This document shows positions 15,283-23,775 of a stretch of DNA of 64,000 nucleotides, piece after piece (positions within the stretch are counted from its first letter, which is position 1; every line of letters starts with the position of its first letter). The notes under the pieces were generated by a model. That model was not told where the DNA came from and ran no database searches. It saw only the letters and a program-made list of their open reading frames with translations. Both the position numbers and the translations under genes were made by a program. Origin of the DNA: Gemmatimonadota bacterium (GTDB taxonomy: Bacteria > Gemmatimonadota > Gemmatimonadetes > Longimicrobiales > Gaopeijiaceae); NCBI GenBank assembly GCA_022822325.1, contig JAJEBW010000037.1, positions 1-64,000 of the forward strand. The letters run 5' to 3'.

Positions 15283-17243
15283 TGCACGTCGTTACCTTCT
15301 ATTCCTACAAGGGCGGGGTTGGGCGGACGCTGGCGCTGCTTAACGTCGCCAACGAGTTGGCCGACTCCGGCCAAAAGGTGCTGGTGGTCGACTTCGACCT
15401 GGAAGCGCCCGCCATCCGTCCAGACAGTTGGAGGCGACAGGATCCACCTGGCGGCGACGGTGCGGGTTCGGTTGACGCTGGGGGAGCCGGGGGTGACGAA
15501 GACAACTTGCCGTTTTGGATCGACTCCCTGGAAGTCAAACGCCCGAAACCGGACCACCCCGGCATTGTGGAGTTTGTCGCCGACTATCTGGATACGATGT
15601 GCGTTCCACTCGCCGAGGACTACGTCACGGACGCGACGCCGGAGTCCTGCCAGGGTGAAATCCATCTCATGCCGGCCGGCCGCTCAGACAAAAATTACGG
15701 CCGGCGACTAAGCCGGATCGACTGGAACAGACTGTATCGGGAGCGCGACGGCTATGTGATGTTCGAAGACCTGCGGGCGCAGTGGGAAGAACTTGACTTC
15801 GACTATGTCCTGCTGGATTCACGGACCGGCCTGACCGATATCGGCGGGATCTGCACACGCCATTTGCCGGACGCGGTCGTTGCCATCTTCCGCCCGGACG
15901 ATCAGTCGCTGCGCGGAACAAAAAGGATCGTAGAAGCGATTCGAGCGGAAAAGAAGGAGACCATTCGGCGCAAGCATCCGATTTTCCTGCACTTTGTGAT
16001 GGCCGGGATCCCGGACGCCGACGACGAACACGGACATCTCAAACGCCGCCGCCAGCTTTTCCGACGCGAGCTCCGCATGTCCAGGAGCATGTCCAGGAGA
16101 GACCCGCTCGAAGTCCGGCACTACCAGAGCATGGATCTCCTGACACAACCCATATATACCGATGTGCGTCCGCGTACCCGCCTTGCAAAATCCTTTCAGG
16201 AACTCGCGCGGAGGATCCGGGCACGGAATCCGGCAGACAAGGACGGAATCCTGGAATACCTGAAGCGGGACCCGGACCCATGGGATGATCCGGAGGGCGA
16301 CCACCTCAAGAGAATTCGAGAAGATCATCCCGACGACGTTGAGGTGATTGGTGAGTTGGCCAGGCAGTATCACAGCAGGGGACAGATCCAGGAAGCGAAT
16401 GAGCTTCTGGAGGAGATTGCACGGTTGGGAGCCTTGACCCCCGATCAGTGCATCCGACTGGCGGATTTGCGACATGCCACCGGAGAACGCGATGGCGCGC
16501 TGGAAGCTCTGCACCACTTCTTCCGAGAATCGGAGTTCGATCGCACATCGGAAGATCGGTCGCACCTGTCGCTGGTCCGGCGAGGTCTCAGTTTGTTGGA
16601 AGCGATGAGTGTGGACTGCGTTCCCTATGTGGACGGAAGTCCCGTCGTGGCAAGCCTCTCGTCATTCGAGCAGGTACTAATCGCGAATCGCATGGATCGT
16701 TCCGTTGCAGAGCAGAGAGTGGCGATCGGAATTCTCGAGCCATTGAGTGTGGAACAATCGGTGGAAGACCTGGGTCCGGAGTGGCAACTCGCCCTTGCCC
16801 GCGTCGCCGTTGGCGACTTCCATGGTGCTGCGAAGTACTACGAATCCGAGCTGCGCGACGCCGAATCACCACCCGTTGCCGTCGCCTTCAACCTTGCCAT
16901 GGCCCGCTGGGGTGCAACCGGACTGCCCGATGCCCGTGACTTTGCGCGAGCGGTGGACATTCTGGAAGCCGAGGACGACACAACCTGGCTTGACCGCAAT
17001 GCCAACGGCCTCCAGGCCATTGCCGTTGCAAAGTGGTTCGGCAATCAACCCGAACGGGCTGTTCGCTACCTGGCACAAGCCGAAGGCATCATCCGAAACA
17101 AACGCGAAGAAAGTAGTTGCTGGTCCTTCACCCGCGTCCCACGCGACGTCTTCCTGGAGCACTGCGAGGAGATTCGTCGCCTCTTCGCCGGAGAAGATGT
17201 CAAGCCAGCGTTCATGCGATTGGTGGACGAAGCTTCGGAGTAG
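15282..17243 (+). CDS. KGGVGR-type P-loop ATPase with TPR-like C-terminus
   Basis: A 653-residue protein whose N-terminal third is a MinD/ParA-like (SIMIBI) ATPase. The deviant Walker A reads KGGVGRT (10-16), with Arg in place of the usual second Lys. The VLVVDFDLEAP strand and the FDYVLLDSRTG strand supply the other nucleotide-binding acidic residues. This matches the family named KGGVGR-motif variant AAA ATPase. An acidic Gly-rich insert lies near 52-75. Residues about 345-650 are helical hairpins resembling TPRs (for example LARQYHSRGQIQEANELLEEI). It is the third gene of a coupled toxin-antitoxin operon. Related ATPases occur in predicted bacterial conflict and signalling systems, so a sensor or regulator role is plausible but unproven. 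Confidence 0.85.
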   Translation: MHVVTFYSYKGGVGRTLALLNVANELADSGQKVLVVDFDLEAPAIRPDSWRRQDPPGGDGAGSVDAGGAGGDEDNLPFWIDSLEVKRPKPDHPGIVEFVADYLDTMCVPLAEDYVTDATPESCQGEIHLMPAGRSDKNYGRRLSRIDWNRLYRERDGYVMFEDLRAQWEELDFDYVLLDSRTGLTDIGGICTRHLPDAVVAIFRPDDQSLRGTKRIVEAIRAEKKETIRRKHPIFLHFVMAGIPDADDEHGHLKRRRQLFRRELRMSRSMSRRDPLEVRHYQSMDLLTQPIYTDVRPRTRLAKSFQELARRIRARNPADKDGILEYLKRDPDPWDDPEGDHLKRIREDHPDDVEVIGELARQYHSRGQIQEANELLEEIARLGALTPDQCIRLADLRHATGERDGALEALHHFFRESEFDRTSEDRSHLSLVRRGLSLLEAMSVDCVPYVDGSPVVASLSSFEQVLIANRMDRSVAEQRVAIGILEPLSVEQSVEDLGPEWQLALARVAVGDFHGAAKYYESELRDAESPPVAVAFNLAMARWGATGLPDARDFARAVDILEAEDDTTWLDRNANGLQAIAVAKWFGNQPERAVRYLAQAEGIIRNKREESSCWSFTRVPRDVFLEHCEEIRRLFAGEDVKPAFMRLVDEASE

Positions 17244-17254
17244 CGATTCCCCCC

Positions 17255-19189
17255 CTACGGCACCAACCGCCTCGCCCGCGGCCGCACAATGAACAATCCC
17301 TCCCGCCGGCTGGAGAGCAACACCGTGCCGCTCTCGAAGTAGGGATAGACGCTCCAGGTGCCGTCGAAGCCGGCCTCGTCCGGGCCCCACGGGGTGGTGT
17401 CGAAGTAGCCGAGCTCGGTGGGGTTTTCGGGGTCGCTGATGTCGAGGACGCGCAGGCCGGCGCGGTTGTTGGACATGAAGAGCCGGTCGCCGCGGACATA
17501 GAGGTTGTGGTCGGTGGCGCGCGTTGGGTTCATGTATTCGCTGACCAGGAGGGGATCGTCGAGGTCTTCGAGATCCCAGATCAGGGTGCGGGTGGCGCCG
17601 ACCAGGTTGCCCACTTCGTCAAGTTCGTCGTTGGAGTAGAAGTAGCGGTGGTCTTCGGTCAGCCAGCCCTGGTGCGCATAGGCGACATTGGGATAGTCCG
17701 CGGCGGCGATTGCGACGGGATTGTCCTTGTCGGTCACATCGGCCACCGAGAGCGCGGTTTCGTTGGAGTTGACGCAGATCTCGCGGCCCGTGTAGTCCTC
17801 GTCGGGGCCATGATAGACCACGCATTGGGTGTCGTGCGAGTTGCCGGTGTTGCGCCTGCCGGTGCCTTCGTGCGCAAAGCAACCGGCGAAGACGGGATTG
17901 AGGGGGTCGTTGATGTCCACCATGTGGGAACCGCCGCCGCAGCTTTCGCCGCCATCCGACGAGCCCACCAGGTAGGCGAAGCCGGTTTCCTCGTTGATGG
18001 CGATGTTGTGCGAAGACGCGATTCCGTTGTATATCGCGGTGGCCTCGAAGTCGCGCGGCTCGGTCACATCGCGCAGTTGCGTGAGATCGAAGATCTGCAT
18101 GCCGTGCCGGCCGGCGCCGTCCGCAACCACAAAGGCATGATCGCGAAAGACCTTCATGTCGCGCCAGGTGTTGGCCCGGCTGCCCTCGGTCCTGGACAGA
18201 TTGCCCAGATACCGCGGATTGGCCGCATCGGTCACATCGACGAAGGAGGTGCCGTCCATCCGTCCCACCAGCGCGTATTCCCGTCCCGTTTCGGGGTCGG
18301 TCCACCCCCACACATCGTTGAGACGCGCGCCGCGGATCCCGCCCAGATCCTCCCAGGGGACGAAGGACAGCAGATCGACGTGGTCGCAGTCGTAGCCGGC
18401 CGCGCCGCCATCGTCGCAGAGCACTTCGCCGCCGCGGATTGCGGGCAGCGGATCGTGATCGACGACGAGCCGGGCCGAGTGGGTCCACAGATCTCCCTCG
18501 CGCACGAGAACGTTGACGGCGCCGAGCCCGAAGTCCGCCCCGGGATCGCCGAAGGCCGCGACATCTCCGTCAAGGACGAAATTCCGGCTTCCTACCATGT
18601 CGAAGATGCTGCCCGCATCCTCGGGAAGCGCCAGCGTTTCGCCGCGCGCCCACATGCCGTCGCCGGCCAGACTCCAGAGCGAGAGAACCCGCTCGCCACT
18701 TCTCCGCGTCGCCGCCACCGCCAGCTCCGAAGCCGACGCGAGCAGCGCAGACCCGAAGTCCGCCATCTCGTCTCCGCCCGCGATCGTCTGCACCGGCTCC
18801 GCGCCGCCGTTCGCCAGATCCGCCAGCCGGTACACGTTCACCCGGCTCTCGGCTCCCCGGCCCGTGCCCACCAGCAGCATCCCTCCCGCATGCGCCAGCG
18901 ATCTGCCGAAGCCGTCGTGCACCGCCGGTTCGGGGGCGTGCAGCGACCAGACCTCCGACCACTCGCTGCCGCTCGGCGCGAAGGCCCGCACCGATCCCGG
19001 CTCCCGTTCATGCGCGGACTCCCCCGCGACGACCATGCCGTCGATCACCAGAACCGCGCCGCCGAAGGACTGCGCCGGGAGGCCGGCCGGAATGGCGAGC
19101 GCAAGGGCAAGCAGGGCGAAGAGGTGGGGAAGGGGGGAGGACGAAAGGGCGAAGGCGGGAGAAACCACGGGGGAAGCGTTGGCGCGCAT
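17255..19189 (-). CDS. Secreted choice-of-anchor B protein with FG-GAP and LVIVD repeats
   Basis: A 644-residue exported protein. After an N-terminal signal peptide (about 1-40, ending near GLPAQ), the first ~230 residues show FG-GAP-like beta-propeller repeats (DGFGRSLAHAGG, ADFGSALLAS, GADFGLGAVNV). The remainder is built of LVIVD-type repeats (MQIFDLTQLRDV, SVADVTDKDNPV, LRVLDISDPENP), as in the TIGR04312 choice-of-anchor B family. These are surface or periplasmic beta-propellers of unknown ligand. The frame opens 29 codons earlier, but the signal peptide fixes ATG 19189. It converges on the KGGVGR gene with an 11-bp gap and is a paralogue of the gene at 19482-20819. Confidence 0.85.
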   Translation of the reverse strand: MRANASPVVSPAFALSSSPLPHLFALLALALAIPAGLPAQSFGGAVLVIDGMVVAGESAHEREPGSVRAFAPSGSEWSEVWSLHAPEPAVHDGFGRSLAHAGGMLLVGTGRGAESRVNVYRLADLANGGAEPVQTIAGGDEMADFGSALLASASELAVAATRRSGERVLSLWSLAGDGMWARGETLALPEDAGSIFDMVGSRNFVLDGDVAAFGDPGADFGLGAVNVLVREGDLWTHSARLVVDHDPLPAIRGGEVLCDDGGAAGYDCDHVDLLSFVPWEDLGGIRGARLNDVWGWTDPETGREYALVGRMDGTSFVDVTDAANPRYLGNLSRTEGSRANTWRDMKVFRDHAFVVADGAGRHGMQIFDLTQLRDVTEPRDFEATAIYNGIASSHNIAINEETGFAYLVGSSDGGESCGGGSHMVDINDPLNPVFAGCFAHEGTGRRNTGNSHDTQCVVYHGPDEDYTGREICVNSNETALSVADVTDKDNPVAIAAADYPNVAYAHQGWLTEDHRYFYSNDELDEVGNLVGATRTLIWDLEDLDDPLLVSEYMNPTRATDHNLYVRGDRLFMSNNRAGLRVLDISDPENPTELGYFDTTPWGPDEAGFDGTWSVYPYFESGTVLLSSRREGLFIVRPRARRLVP

Positions 19190-19481
19190 GACGGAACCTC
19201 GGTCGGCGTGGAGGGCGGAAAACGGCAGGGGCTGCGGGGGAAGCGACGAATCGGACCGACCGCCCGGGTCGCCCACTCGTCACCTTCCCATTTTCACCGT
19301 ACCAATTAATAGCACCGAGAGGGACGGAACGCACCCGAATGCGGGGGGTCGCGGCCGGAGCGTGCGGTTGGCGGTCCCCTCACTTACCGCGCCTGATCCG
19401 GGGCGAGCGCGCCCGAACGCGCGCAGTGCGGGCATCTCCGACCGGTTGCGACGAAGTGCGCACCAAGGGCCGGCTTCGCCA

Positions 19482-20819
19482 CTACCGCACCCGCAGCACG
19501 AAGAGGCCTTCGTCCCGGCTCGATACCAGCACATTTCCGCTGGGCAGAAAGGGATAGACTCCCCACGCCCCCCCGGCCCCCCTCTCCCTCTCGGCGACGT
19601 CCTCGGCACCATCGTCCCGCACCGTCACGAAATACCCGATCTCAACCGGTACAATCCTCTCGGCGGAATCCCGACCTTCGGAGAGGGCCCGCGTTCCGGA
19701 GATATCCAGAACCCGCAGTCCGCCCCGGTTCGCCGCCAGGAAGAGCCGGTCGCCGCGAATGAGCAGATTGTGATCGGTCGCCGGGCTGGGCCCGATGTAC
19801 TCGGCCACCAGCACGGGCTCGGCGAGGATCTCAAGATCCCAGACCAGGATCCGGGTTCCCGCCACCAACCCCTGAAGCTCGTCCAGCTCGTCGGTGGAGT
19901 ACAGGTGGCGGTGGTCTTCCGCCAGCCAGCCCTGGTGCGCGTAGCCCATCCCGGGATAAGCGGCCTCTCCAACTACGATCGGCGTTCCGGGATCGGTCAG
20001 GTCGGCCACCGAAACCGCCGTCTCGTTGAACCCGATGCAGATCTCGCGTCCCAGGTAGGCGGCGTCCGGCCCCCGGTAGAGGACGCAGTGTGCGTCGTGC
20101 GTCCGGCCCAGTCCCCGCCGGCCCGTGCCGCGGTGCGCAAAACACCCCATTGGGACCGGAGCGAGAGGTTCGTTCAGATCGACCATCAGCAATCCCGGGC
20201 AGGCGTGTTCGCCGTAGCTGTCGGCCAGGTACGCGATCCCCGTCCCGGAGTTGATCGCCAGATTCATCGCTGTCGCGATTCCCCTCCAGATGGCGTCGGG
20301 GACGAGTTCGTGCGGAAGAGCGGTCCGCGATCGGCCTTCGAGTTCCCGCAACGCCGTCAACTCCAGTACCTGCATGCCGCGGGGTTCAGAGGGTCGCGGA
20401 GTGTTGGCGACGACGAAGAGGTGTCCGGCGTGGGTCTTGAGGTCGCGCCAGGGGGAAGGAGTGTGGGCGACGGCGCCGGCGAGGTTTCCGATCAGATGCG
20501 TTTCCGCCGGGTCGGTCACATCGACGATTGCGGTGCCGTCCGTGCGGCCCACGAACGCATACTCCCGCCCGGTCAGGGGATCGGCCCAGCCCCACAGATC
20601 GTTGAGGCGGACACCTTCGTCGCCGCCCAGTTCGCGGGGGCTGAGGACGGCCAGCAGATCGATGTCGTGGCAGGCGAATCCGGCCGCACGGCCATCGGTG
20701 CAGCGAACGGGTTGGGCGGAGAGTTGCAGCGGGGGAAGGGAAGCGGTGGCGGCGAGGACACCGGCCAGGTACCCAATGGCGGCGCCGAAACGCGATCGCG
20801 GTTGGGGCGTCGGGGGCAT
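19482..20819 (-). CDS. Secreted choice-of-anchor B protein (LVIVD repeats)
   Basis: A 445-residue paralogue of the protein encoded at 17255-19189 but without the FG-GAP part. A signal peptide (about 1-36, ending LSAQ) leads straight into the shared core: RLNDLWGWADPLTGREYAFVG, the CHDIDLLAV start and LVIVD-like repeats (SVADLTDPGTPI, LRVLDISG). Conserved Cys pairs (CTDGRAAGFAC; ACPG with GCFAHRGTGRR) are shared with the neighbour. The function is unknown; family members are exported beta-propellers. The frame extends upstream through codons with no protein-like composition, so the ATG at 20819 is used. A 144-bp divergent region separates it from the GDPD gene. Confidence 0.85.
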   Translation of the reverse strand: MPPTPQPRSRFGAAIGYLAGVLAATASLPPLQLSAQPVRCTDGRAAGFACHDIDLLAVLSPRELGGDEGVRLNDLWGWADPLTGREYAFVGRTDGTAIVDVTDPAETHLIGNLAGAVAHTPSPWRDLKTHAGHLFVVANTPRPSEPRGMQVLELTALRELEGRSRTALPHELVPDAIWRGIATAMNLAINSGTGIAYLADSYGEHACPGLLMVDLNEPLAPVPMGCFAHRGTGRRGLGRTHDAHCVLYRGPDAAYLGREICIGFNETAVSVADLTDPGTPIVVGEAAYPGMGYAHQGWLAEDHRHLYSTDELDELQGLVAGTRILVWDLEILAEPVLVAEYIGPSPATDHNLLIRGDRLFLAANRGGLRVLDISGTRALSEGRDSAERIVPVEIGYFVTVRDDGAEDVAERERGAGGAWGVYPFLPSGNVLVSSRDEGLFVLRVR

Positions 20820-20963
20820 GGCGGGAACTCGTCGGAGGCGAAGCGAGGATGCGGCGCTGGGGGATGGGAGGACTACCCGCGGCGGCGGTGGGGGTTCCGC
20901 GGCGGCGATCGCCCCGGCCGCGCCGTCCTTGCCCGTCCCGCCCCGGTGCGGCAGCGTTCCCGG

Positions 20964-21887
20964 ATGCCCATCGTCCCCGCCCCCCGCCCGGGCCACCCCT
21001 TCTTCGGCGGCGCGCCCCTGCTCATTGCCCACCGCGGCGGCGCCGCGCTGGCCCCGGAAAACACCATGGCGGCCTTTCGGCGGGCGGTCCACCAATGGGG
21101 TGCCGACATCCTGGAGCTGGACGTTCGTCTCACCGCCGATGATCGCCTGGTGGTGGTGCACGATCCGACCGTGGACCGCACCACGAACGGCAGCGGGGCG
21201 GTGCGGGCGCTCGCCTGGTCGCGGCTGCGGCGGCTCGATGCGGGCCACAACTTCCGGAATCCGCAGGGGGAGCGCTCCTGGCGTGGCCGCGGCGCCCGCT
21301 TGCCGCTCTTTGCCGAGGTGGTGGCCGCATTTCCGGACACGCGCATCGTGGTGGAGCCGAAGGCGCGCGAGGCCGCTGCCCCGCTCCTGCGCGAAATCCG
21401 GGCCGCGCGGGCCGAGGAGCGCGTCCTGATCGGGGCCGAGCGGGAGTCGAACCGGGGTGGGGCGAGGGGGTACGGGGGCCCCTGGGGCGCGTCGCGTCGC
21501 CAGGCGGCGCTCTTCTGGTGGCTGCATCACCTCGGTCTGGCCGGACGATTTTTCGCTCCCGCCGCGGACGGCTTTCAGCTTCCGGAGTGGTCGGGACAGC
21601 TGCACGCGGTGACGCCGAAGCTGATTCGGGCCGCCCACGCCGCCAATCTCCCGGTCTTCGTCTGGACGGTGAACGACCCCGGCGACATGCGGCGACTGCT
21701 GGATTGGGGGATCGACGGCATCATGACCGACCGGCCCGACCGGCTGGCCGCGGCGCTGAACGAACTCGCCGACCGCCCCCTCCCCCCCGGCCCCCCCCCC
21801 GCAGCTCCCGGCCTCCCCCGCACGACCCCCACCCGCACCCCCGCATCCACCACTCCCACCACCCCCACCCCCACCCCCGCGCCATGA
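20964..21887 (+). CDS. Glycerophosphodiester phosphodiesterase family protein
   Basis: A 307-residue GDPD-type TIM barrel that would hydrolyse glycerophosphodiesters to an alcohol and glycerol-3-phosphate. Motifs are IAHRGG (His23, Arg24), PENT (31-34), ELDVRLTADD (Glu51, Asp53) and VVHDPTVDRTTNG (His66), all standard metal and catalytic residues. No signal peptide is seen, suggesting a cytosolic enzyme of UgpQ type. The last ~37 residues are Pro/Thr-rich low complexity (LPPGPPPAAPG through TPTPTPAP) and lie outside the barrel. The stop overlaps the tilS ATG (ATGA). Confidence 0.9.
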   Translation: MPIVPAPRPGHPFFGGAPLLIAHRGGAALAPENTMAAFRRAVHQWGADILELDVRLTADDRLVVVHDPTVDRTTNGSGAVRALAWSRLRRLDAGHNFRNPQGERSWRGRGARLPLFAEVVAAFPDTRIVVEPKAREAAAPLLREIRAARAEERVLIGAERESNRGGARGYGGPWGASRRQAALFWWLHHLGLAGRFFAPAADGFQLPEWSGQLHAVTPKLIRAAHAANLPVFVWTVNDPGDMRRLLDWGIDGIMTDRPDRLAAALNELADRPLPPGPPPAAPGLPRTTPTRTPASTTPTTPTPTPAP

Positions 21888-22990
21888 GCGATCTCGACGC
21901 GCGCTTCGCCGACCATCTCCGCGCATCGGGGCTGCTCAACGGCATTGATGCGGCCGTGGCGGGCGTCTCGGGCGGCGTCGATTCGATGACGCTCCTGCAC
22001 CTCCTCCGGTTCGGTCCGGCCGCCGCCGCCCTCGACGGGATCACGGTCCATGCGGCGCACATCGACCACCGCATGCACGAAGGCAGCCGCGCCGAGGGCG
22101 CCCGGGTCGAAGCCGCCTGCGCGCGCTGGGGCGTTCCCTTTCACCTCCTGCGCGCCCCGGAACCGGTCGCCTCGGAGGCCGCGGGACGCGAGTTGCGCTA
22201 CGCCTTCCTCGAAGATGTGCGGAGCGGTCTCCCGCCCCGCGCGGCGACGCTGACCGCGCACACCGCCGACGACCAGGCCGAAACGGTGCTCTTTCGCGCC
22301 GCGCGGGGAAGCGGACCGGCGGGTCTGGCGGGAATCCGGGCGGTGCGCGCGCCCGGGATCGTGCGTCCCCTCCTGAGCTTTCGCCGCAGCGAGATCGCGG
22401 CTTTCGCGGCGGCGCGCGGCGTTCCCTTCCGCGACGACCCGACCAACCGGGAGGTGCGCTGGACCCGCAACCGTCTGCGCCGCCAGATCCTCCCCGCGCT
22501 GGAGGCGGCGGTGCCCGGGGCGGGTCGTGCGCTGGCCGCGCTGGCGGGCACCATGCAGCTTCACGCCGCCGCCCTCAATGAACTCCTCGACGCCGAAATT
22601 GCCCGGCTGGCGGCCCATCCCCCGGCGCCCGCCGCGCCCGCCCCCGCAACGGCCGATGAACGCAACGCCGACCACGACCAACCCGCGCCCGAATCGCCCC
22701 CGGTCCCCGGGTCCCCCTCCTTCGCCCTGTGCCGCGACGCCCTCCTCGCCCTCCCCGATCCGGTGCTGAACCTGGTCCTGCGCCGGGCCGTCGCCCGTCT
22801 CGGCGGCCAGTGCGGGCGCCGCGCCACCGCTCTCATGATCCGCTTCGTCCGCGATTCCCCGAGCGGCCGCCGCATCGACGTGGGGGCCGGTCTGGTGCTG
22901 GAACGCGACCGCGCGATCATCCGCCTCCGCCCCGCCTCCGCTCCCCCTCTCTCCCCGCCCCGCCCCGATTCGGTATCCTTCAAGCCATGA
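21884..22990 (+). CDS. tilS: tRNA(Ile)-lysidine synthetase TilS
   Basis: A 368-residue enzyme that converts C34 of the CAU-anticodon tRNA(Ile) to lysidine, changing codon and amino-acid identity. The N-terminal PP-loop domain has SGGVDS at 29-34 and the HIDHRMH and TAHTADDQAETVLFR motifs of the family. The C-terminal part is short, with a Pro/Ala/Asn-rich linker (about 248-280) before a reduced tRNA-binding domain. It is followed by hpt and ftsH, the order also found in Bacillus and many other phyla, which supports the assignment. The start is the ATG overlapping the GDPD stop. Confidence 0.92.
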   Translation: MSDLDARFADHLRASGLLNGIDAAVAGVSGGVDSMTLLHLLRFGPAAAALDGITVHAAHIDHRMHEGSRAEGARVEAACARWGVPFHLLRAPEPVASEAAGRELRYAFLEDVRSGLPPRAATLTAHTADDQAETVLFRAARGSGPAGLAGIRAVRAPGIVRPLLSFRRSEIAAFAAARGVPFRDDPTNREVRWTRNRLRRQILPALEAAVPGAGRALAALAGTMQLHAAALNELLDAEIARLAAHPPAPAAPAPATADERNADHDQPAPESPPVPGSPSFALCRDALLALPDPVLNLVLRRAVARLGGQCGRRATALMIRFVRDSPSGRRIDVGAGLVLERDRAIIRLRPASAPPLSPPRPDSVSFKP

Positions 22991-23018
22991 ATTCCACGCG
23001 AACCACGAATTCCACGCG
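22989..23018. repeat. Short direct repeat GAATTCCACGCG x2
   Basis: The twelve-base unit GAATTCCACGCG occurs at 22989-23000 and 23007-23018, an 18-bp period, across the tilS stop and the tilS-hpt gap. No function is evident. It lies in a frame that stays open from 22987 to 23160 but has arginine-rich, non-protein-like content. Confidence 0.6.
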
Positions 23019-23140
23019 CCCGGTCCGCACTTCGCCCGGGGCGGCCCGCCGTCTCCGCGCCCGGCGTCTCCATGCCCCGCGTCTCCGCCGCGGACGTCCC
23101 TGCGCCCCGCCCCGCCACGACCTGCCCGCAACGGTGGCCC

Positions 23141-23704
23141 ATGCAGTCGCCGTCGCGTAGGGAACCCGGGCTGTCCGGCCAGCTTGGCGGCCGCCCCCTC
23201 CGCCGCGTCGTCTATTCCGCCGATGCGATCCAGCGCCGGGTTGCCGAGCTCGGCCGCGAAATCGCCGACTGCTACACCACCGCCGACGAACTCCTCGTAC
23301 TCGGCCTCCTCAAGGGGTCCTTCATCTTCGTGGCCGACCTGGTCCGCGCGATCCCGCTTCCCGTGCAGGTGGATTTTCTCACCGCATCCAGCTATGGCGC
23401 GGGCCGCGTCAGCAGCGGCGACATCCAGCTCCGGAGCAACCCCGCGACCTCGATCGAGGGTCGCAACATCGTTCTGGTCGAGGACATCGTCGACAGCGGC
23501 AACACGATCCGGCATGTCATGCGGGTTCTGGCCGACCAGGCGCCGGCCAGCCTCGAGCTCTGCGCCCTCCTGCACAAGCGCACCGTCACCCTTCCCCACG
23601 AGGCGCGATGGGTGGGATTCGACGCCCCGGGGGAGTTTCTCGTCGGATACGGGTTGGATTTTGCGGAGGACTTTCGGCACCTTCCCTGCATAGGAGCCAT
23701 CTGA
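23141..23704 (+). CDS. hpt: Hypoxanthine phosphoribosyltransferase
   Basis: A 187-residue purine salvage enzyme that makes IMP or GMP from hypoxanthine or guanine and PRPP. The PRPP loop VLVEDIVDSGNTI (Glu114-Asp115 region) is the family signature, LLKGSFIFVADLVR is the conserved N-terminal strand, and the C-terminal WVGFDAPGEFLVGYGLDFAEDFRHLP is typical of bacterial Hpt. The frame is open from 23072, but ATG 23141 gives the usual family length. It lies between tilS and ftsH, as in many bacteria. It acts in the cytosol. Confidence 0.93.
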   Translation: MQSPSRREPGLSGQLGGRPLRRVVYSADAIQRRVAELGREIADCYTTADELLVLGLLKGSFIFVADLVRAIPLPVQVDFLTASSYGAGRVSSGDIQLRSNPATSIEGRNIVLVEDIVDSGNTIRHVMRVLADQAPASLELCALLHKRTVTLPHEARWVGFDAPGEFLVGYGLDFAEDFRHLPCIGAI

Positions 23705-23775
23705 CCGGACCACAACCGAGCAAGCCGGGAAGCCACCCAGCCAGCCGGCCACGACCGAGCAAGGACCAGGCATTC

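Noticed and set aside
21770-21883. C-rich low-complexity tract at the end of the GDPD gene as a separate repeat element
   Set aside because: It is in frame with the GDPD gene, encodes a Pro/Thr-rich tail and overlaps the tilS start, so it is better read as a disordered tail than an inserted element.
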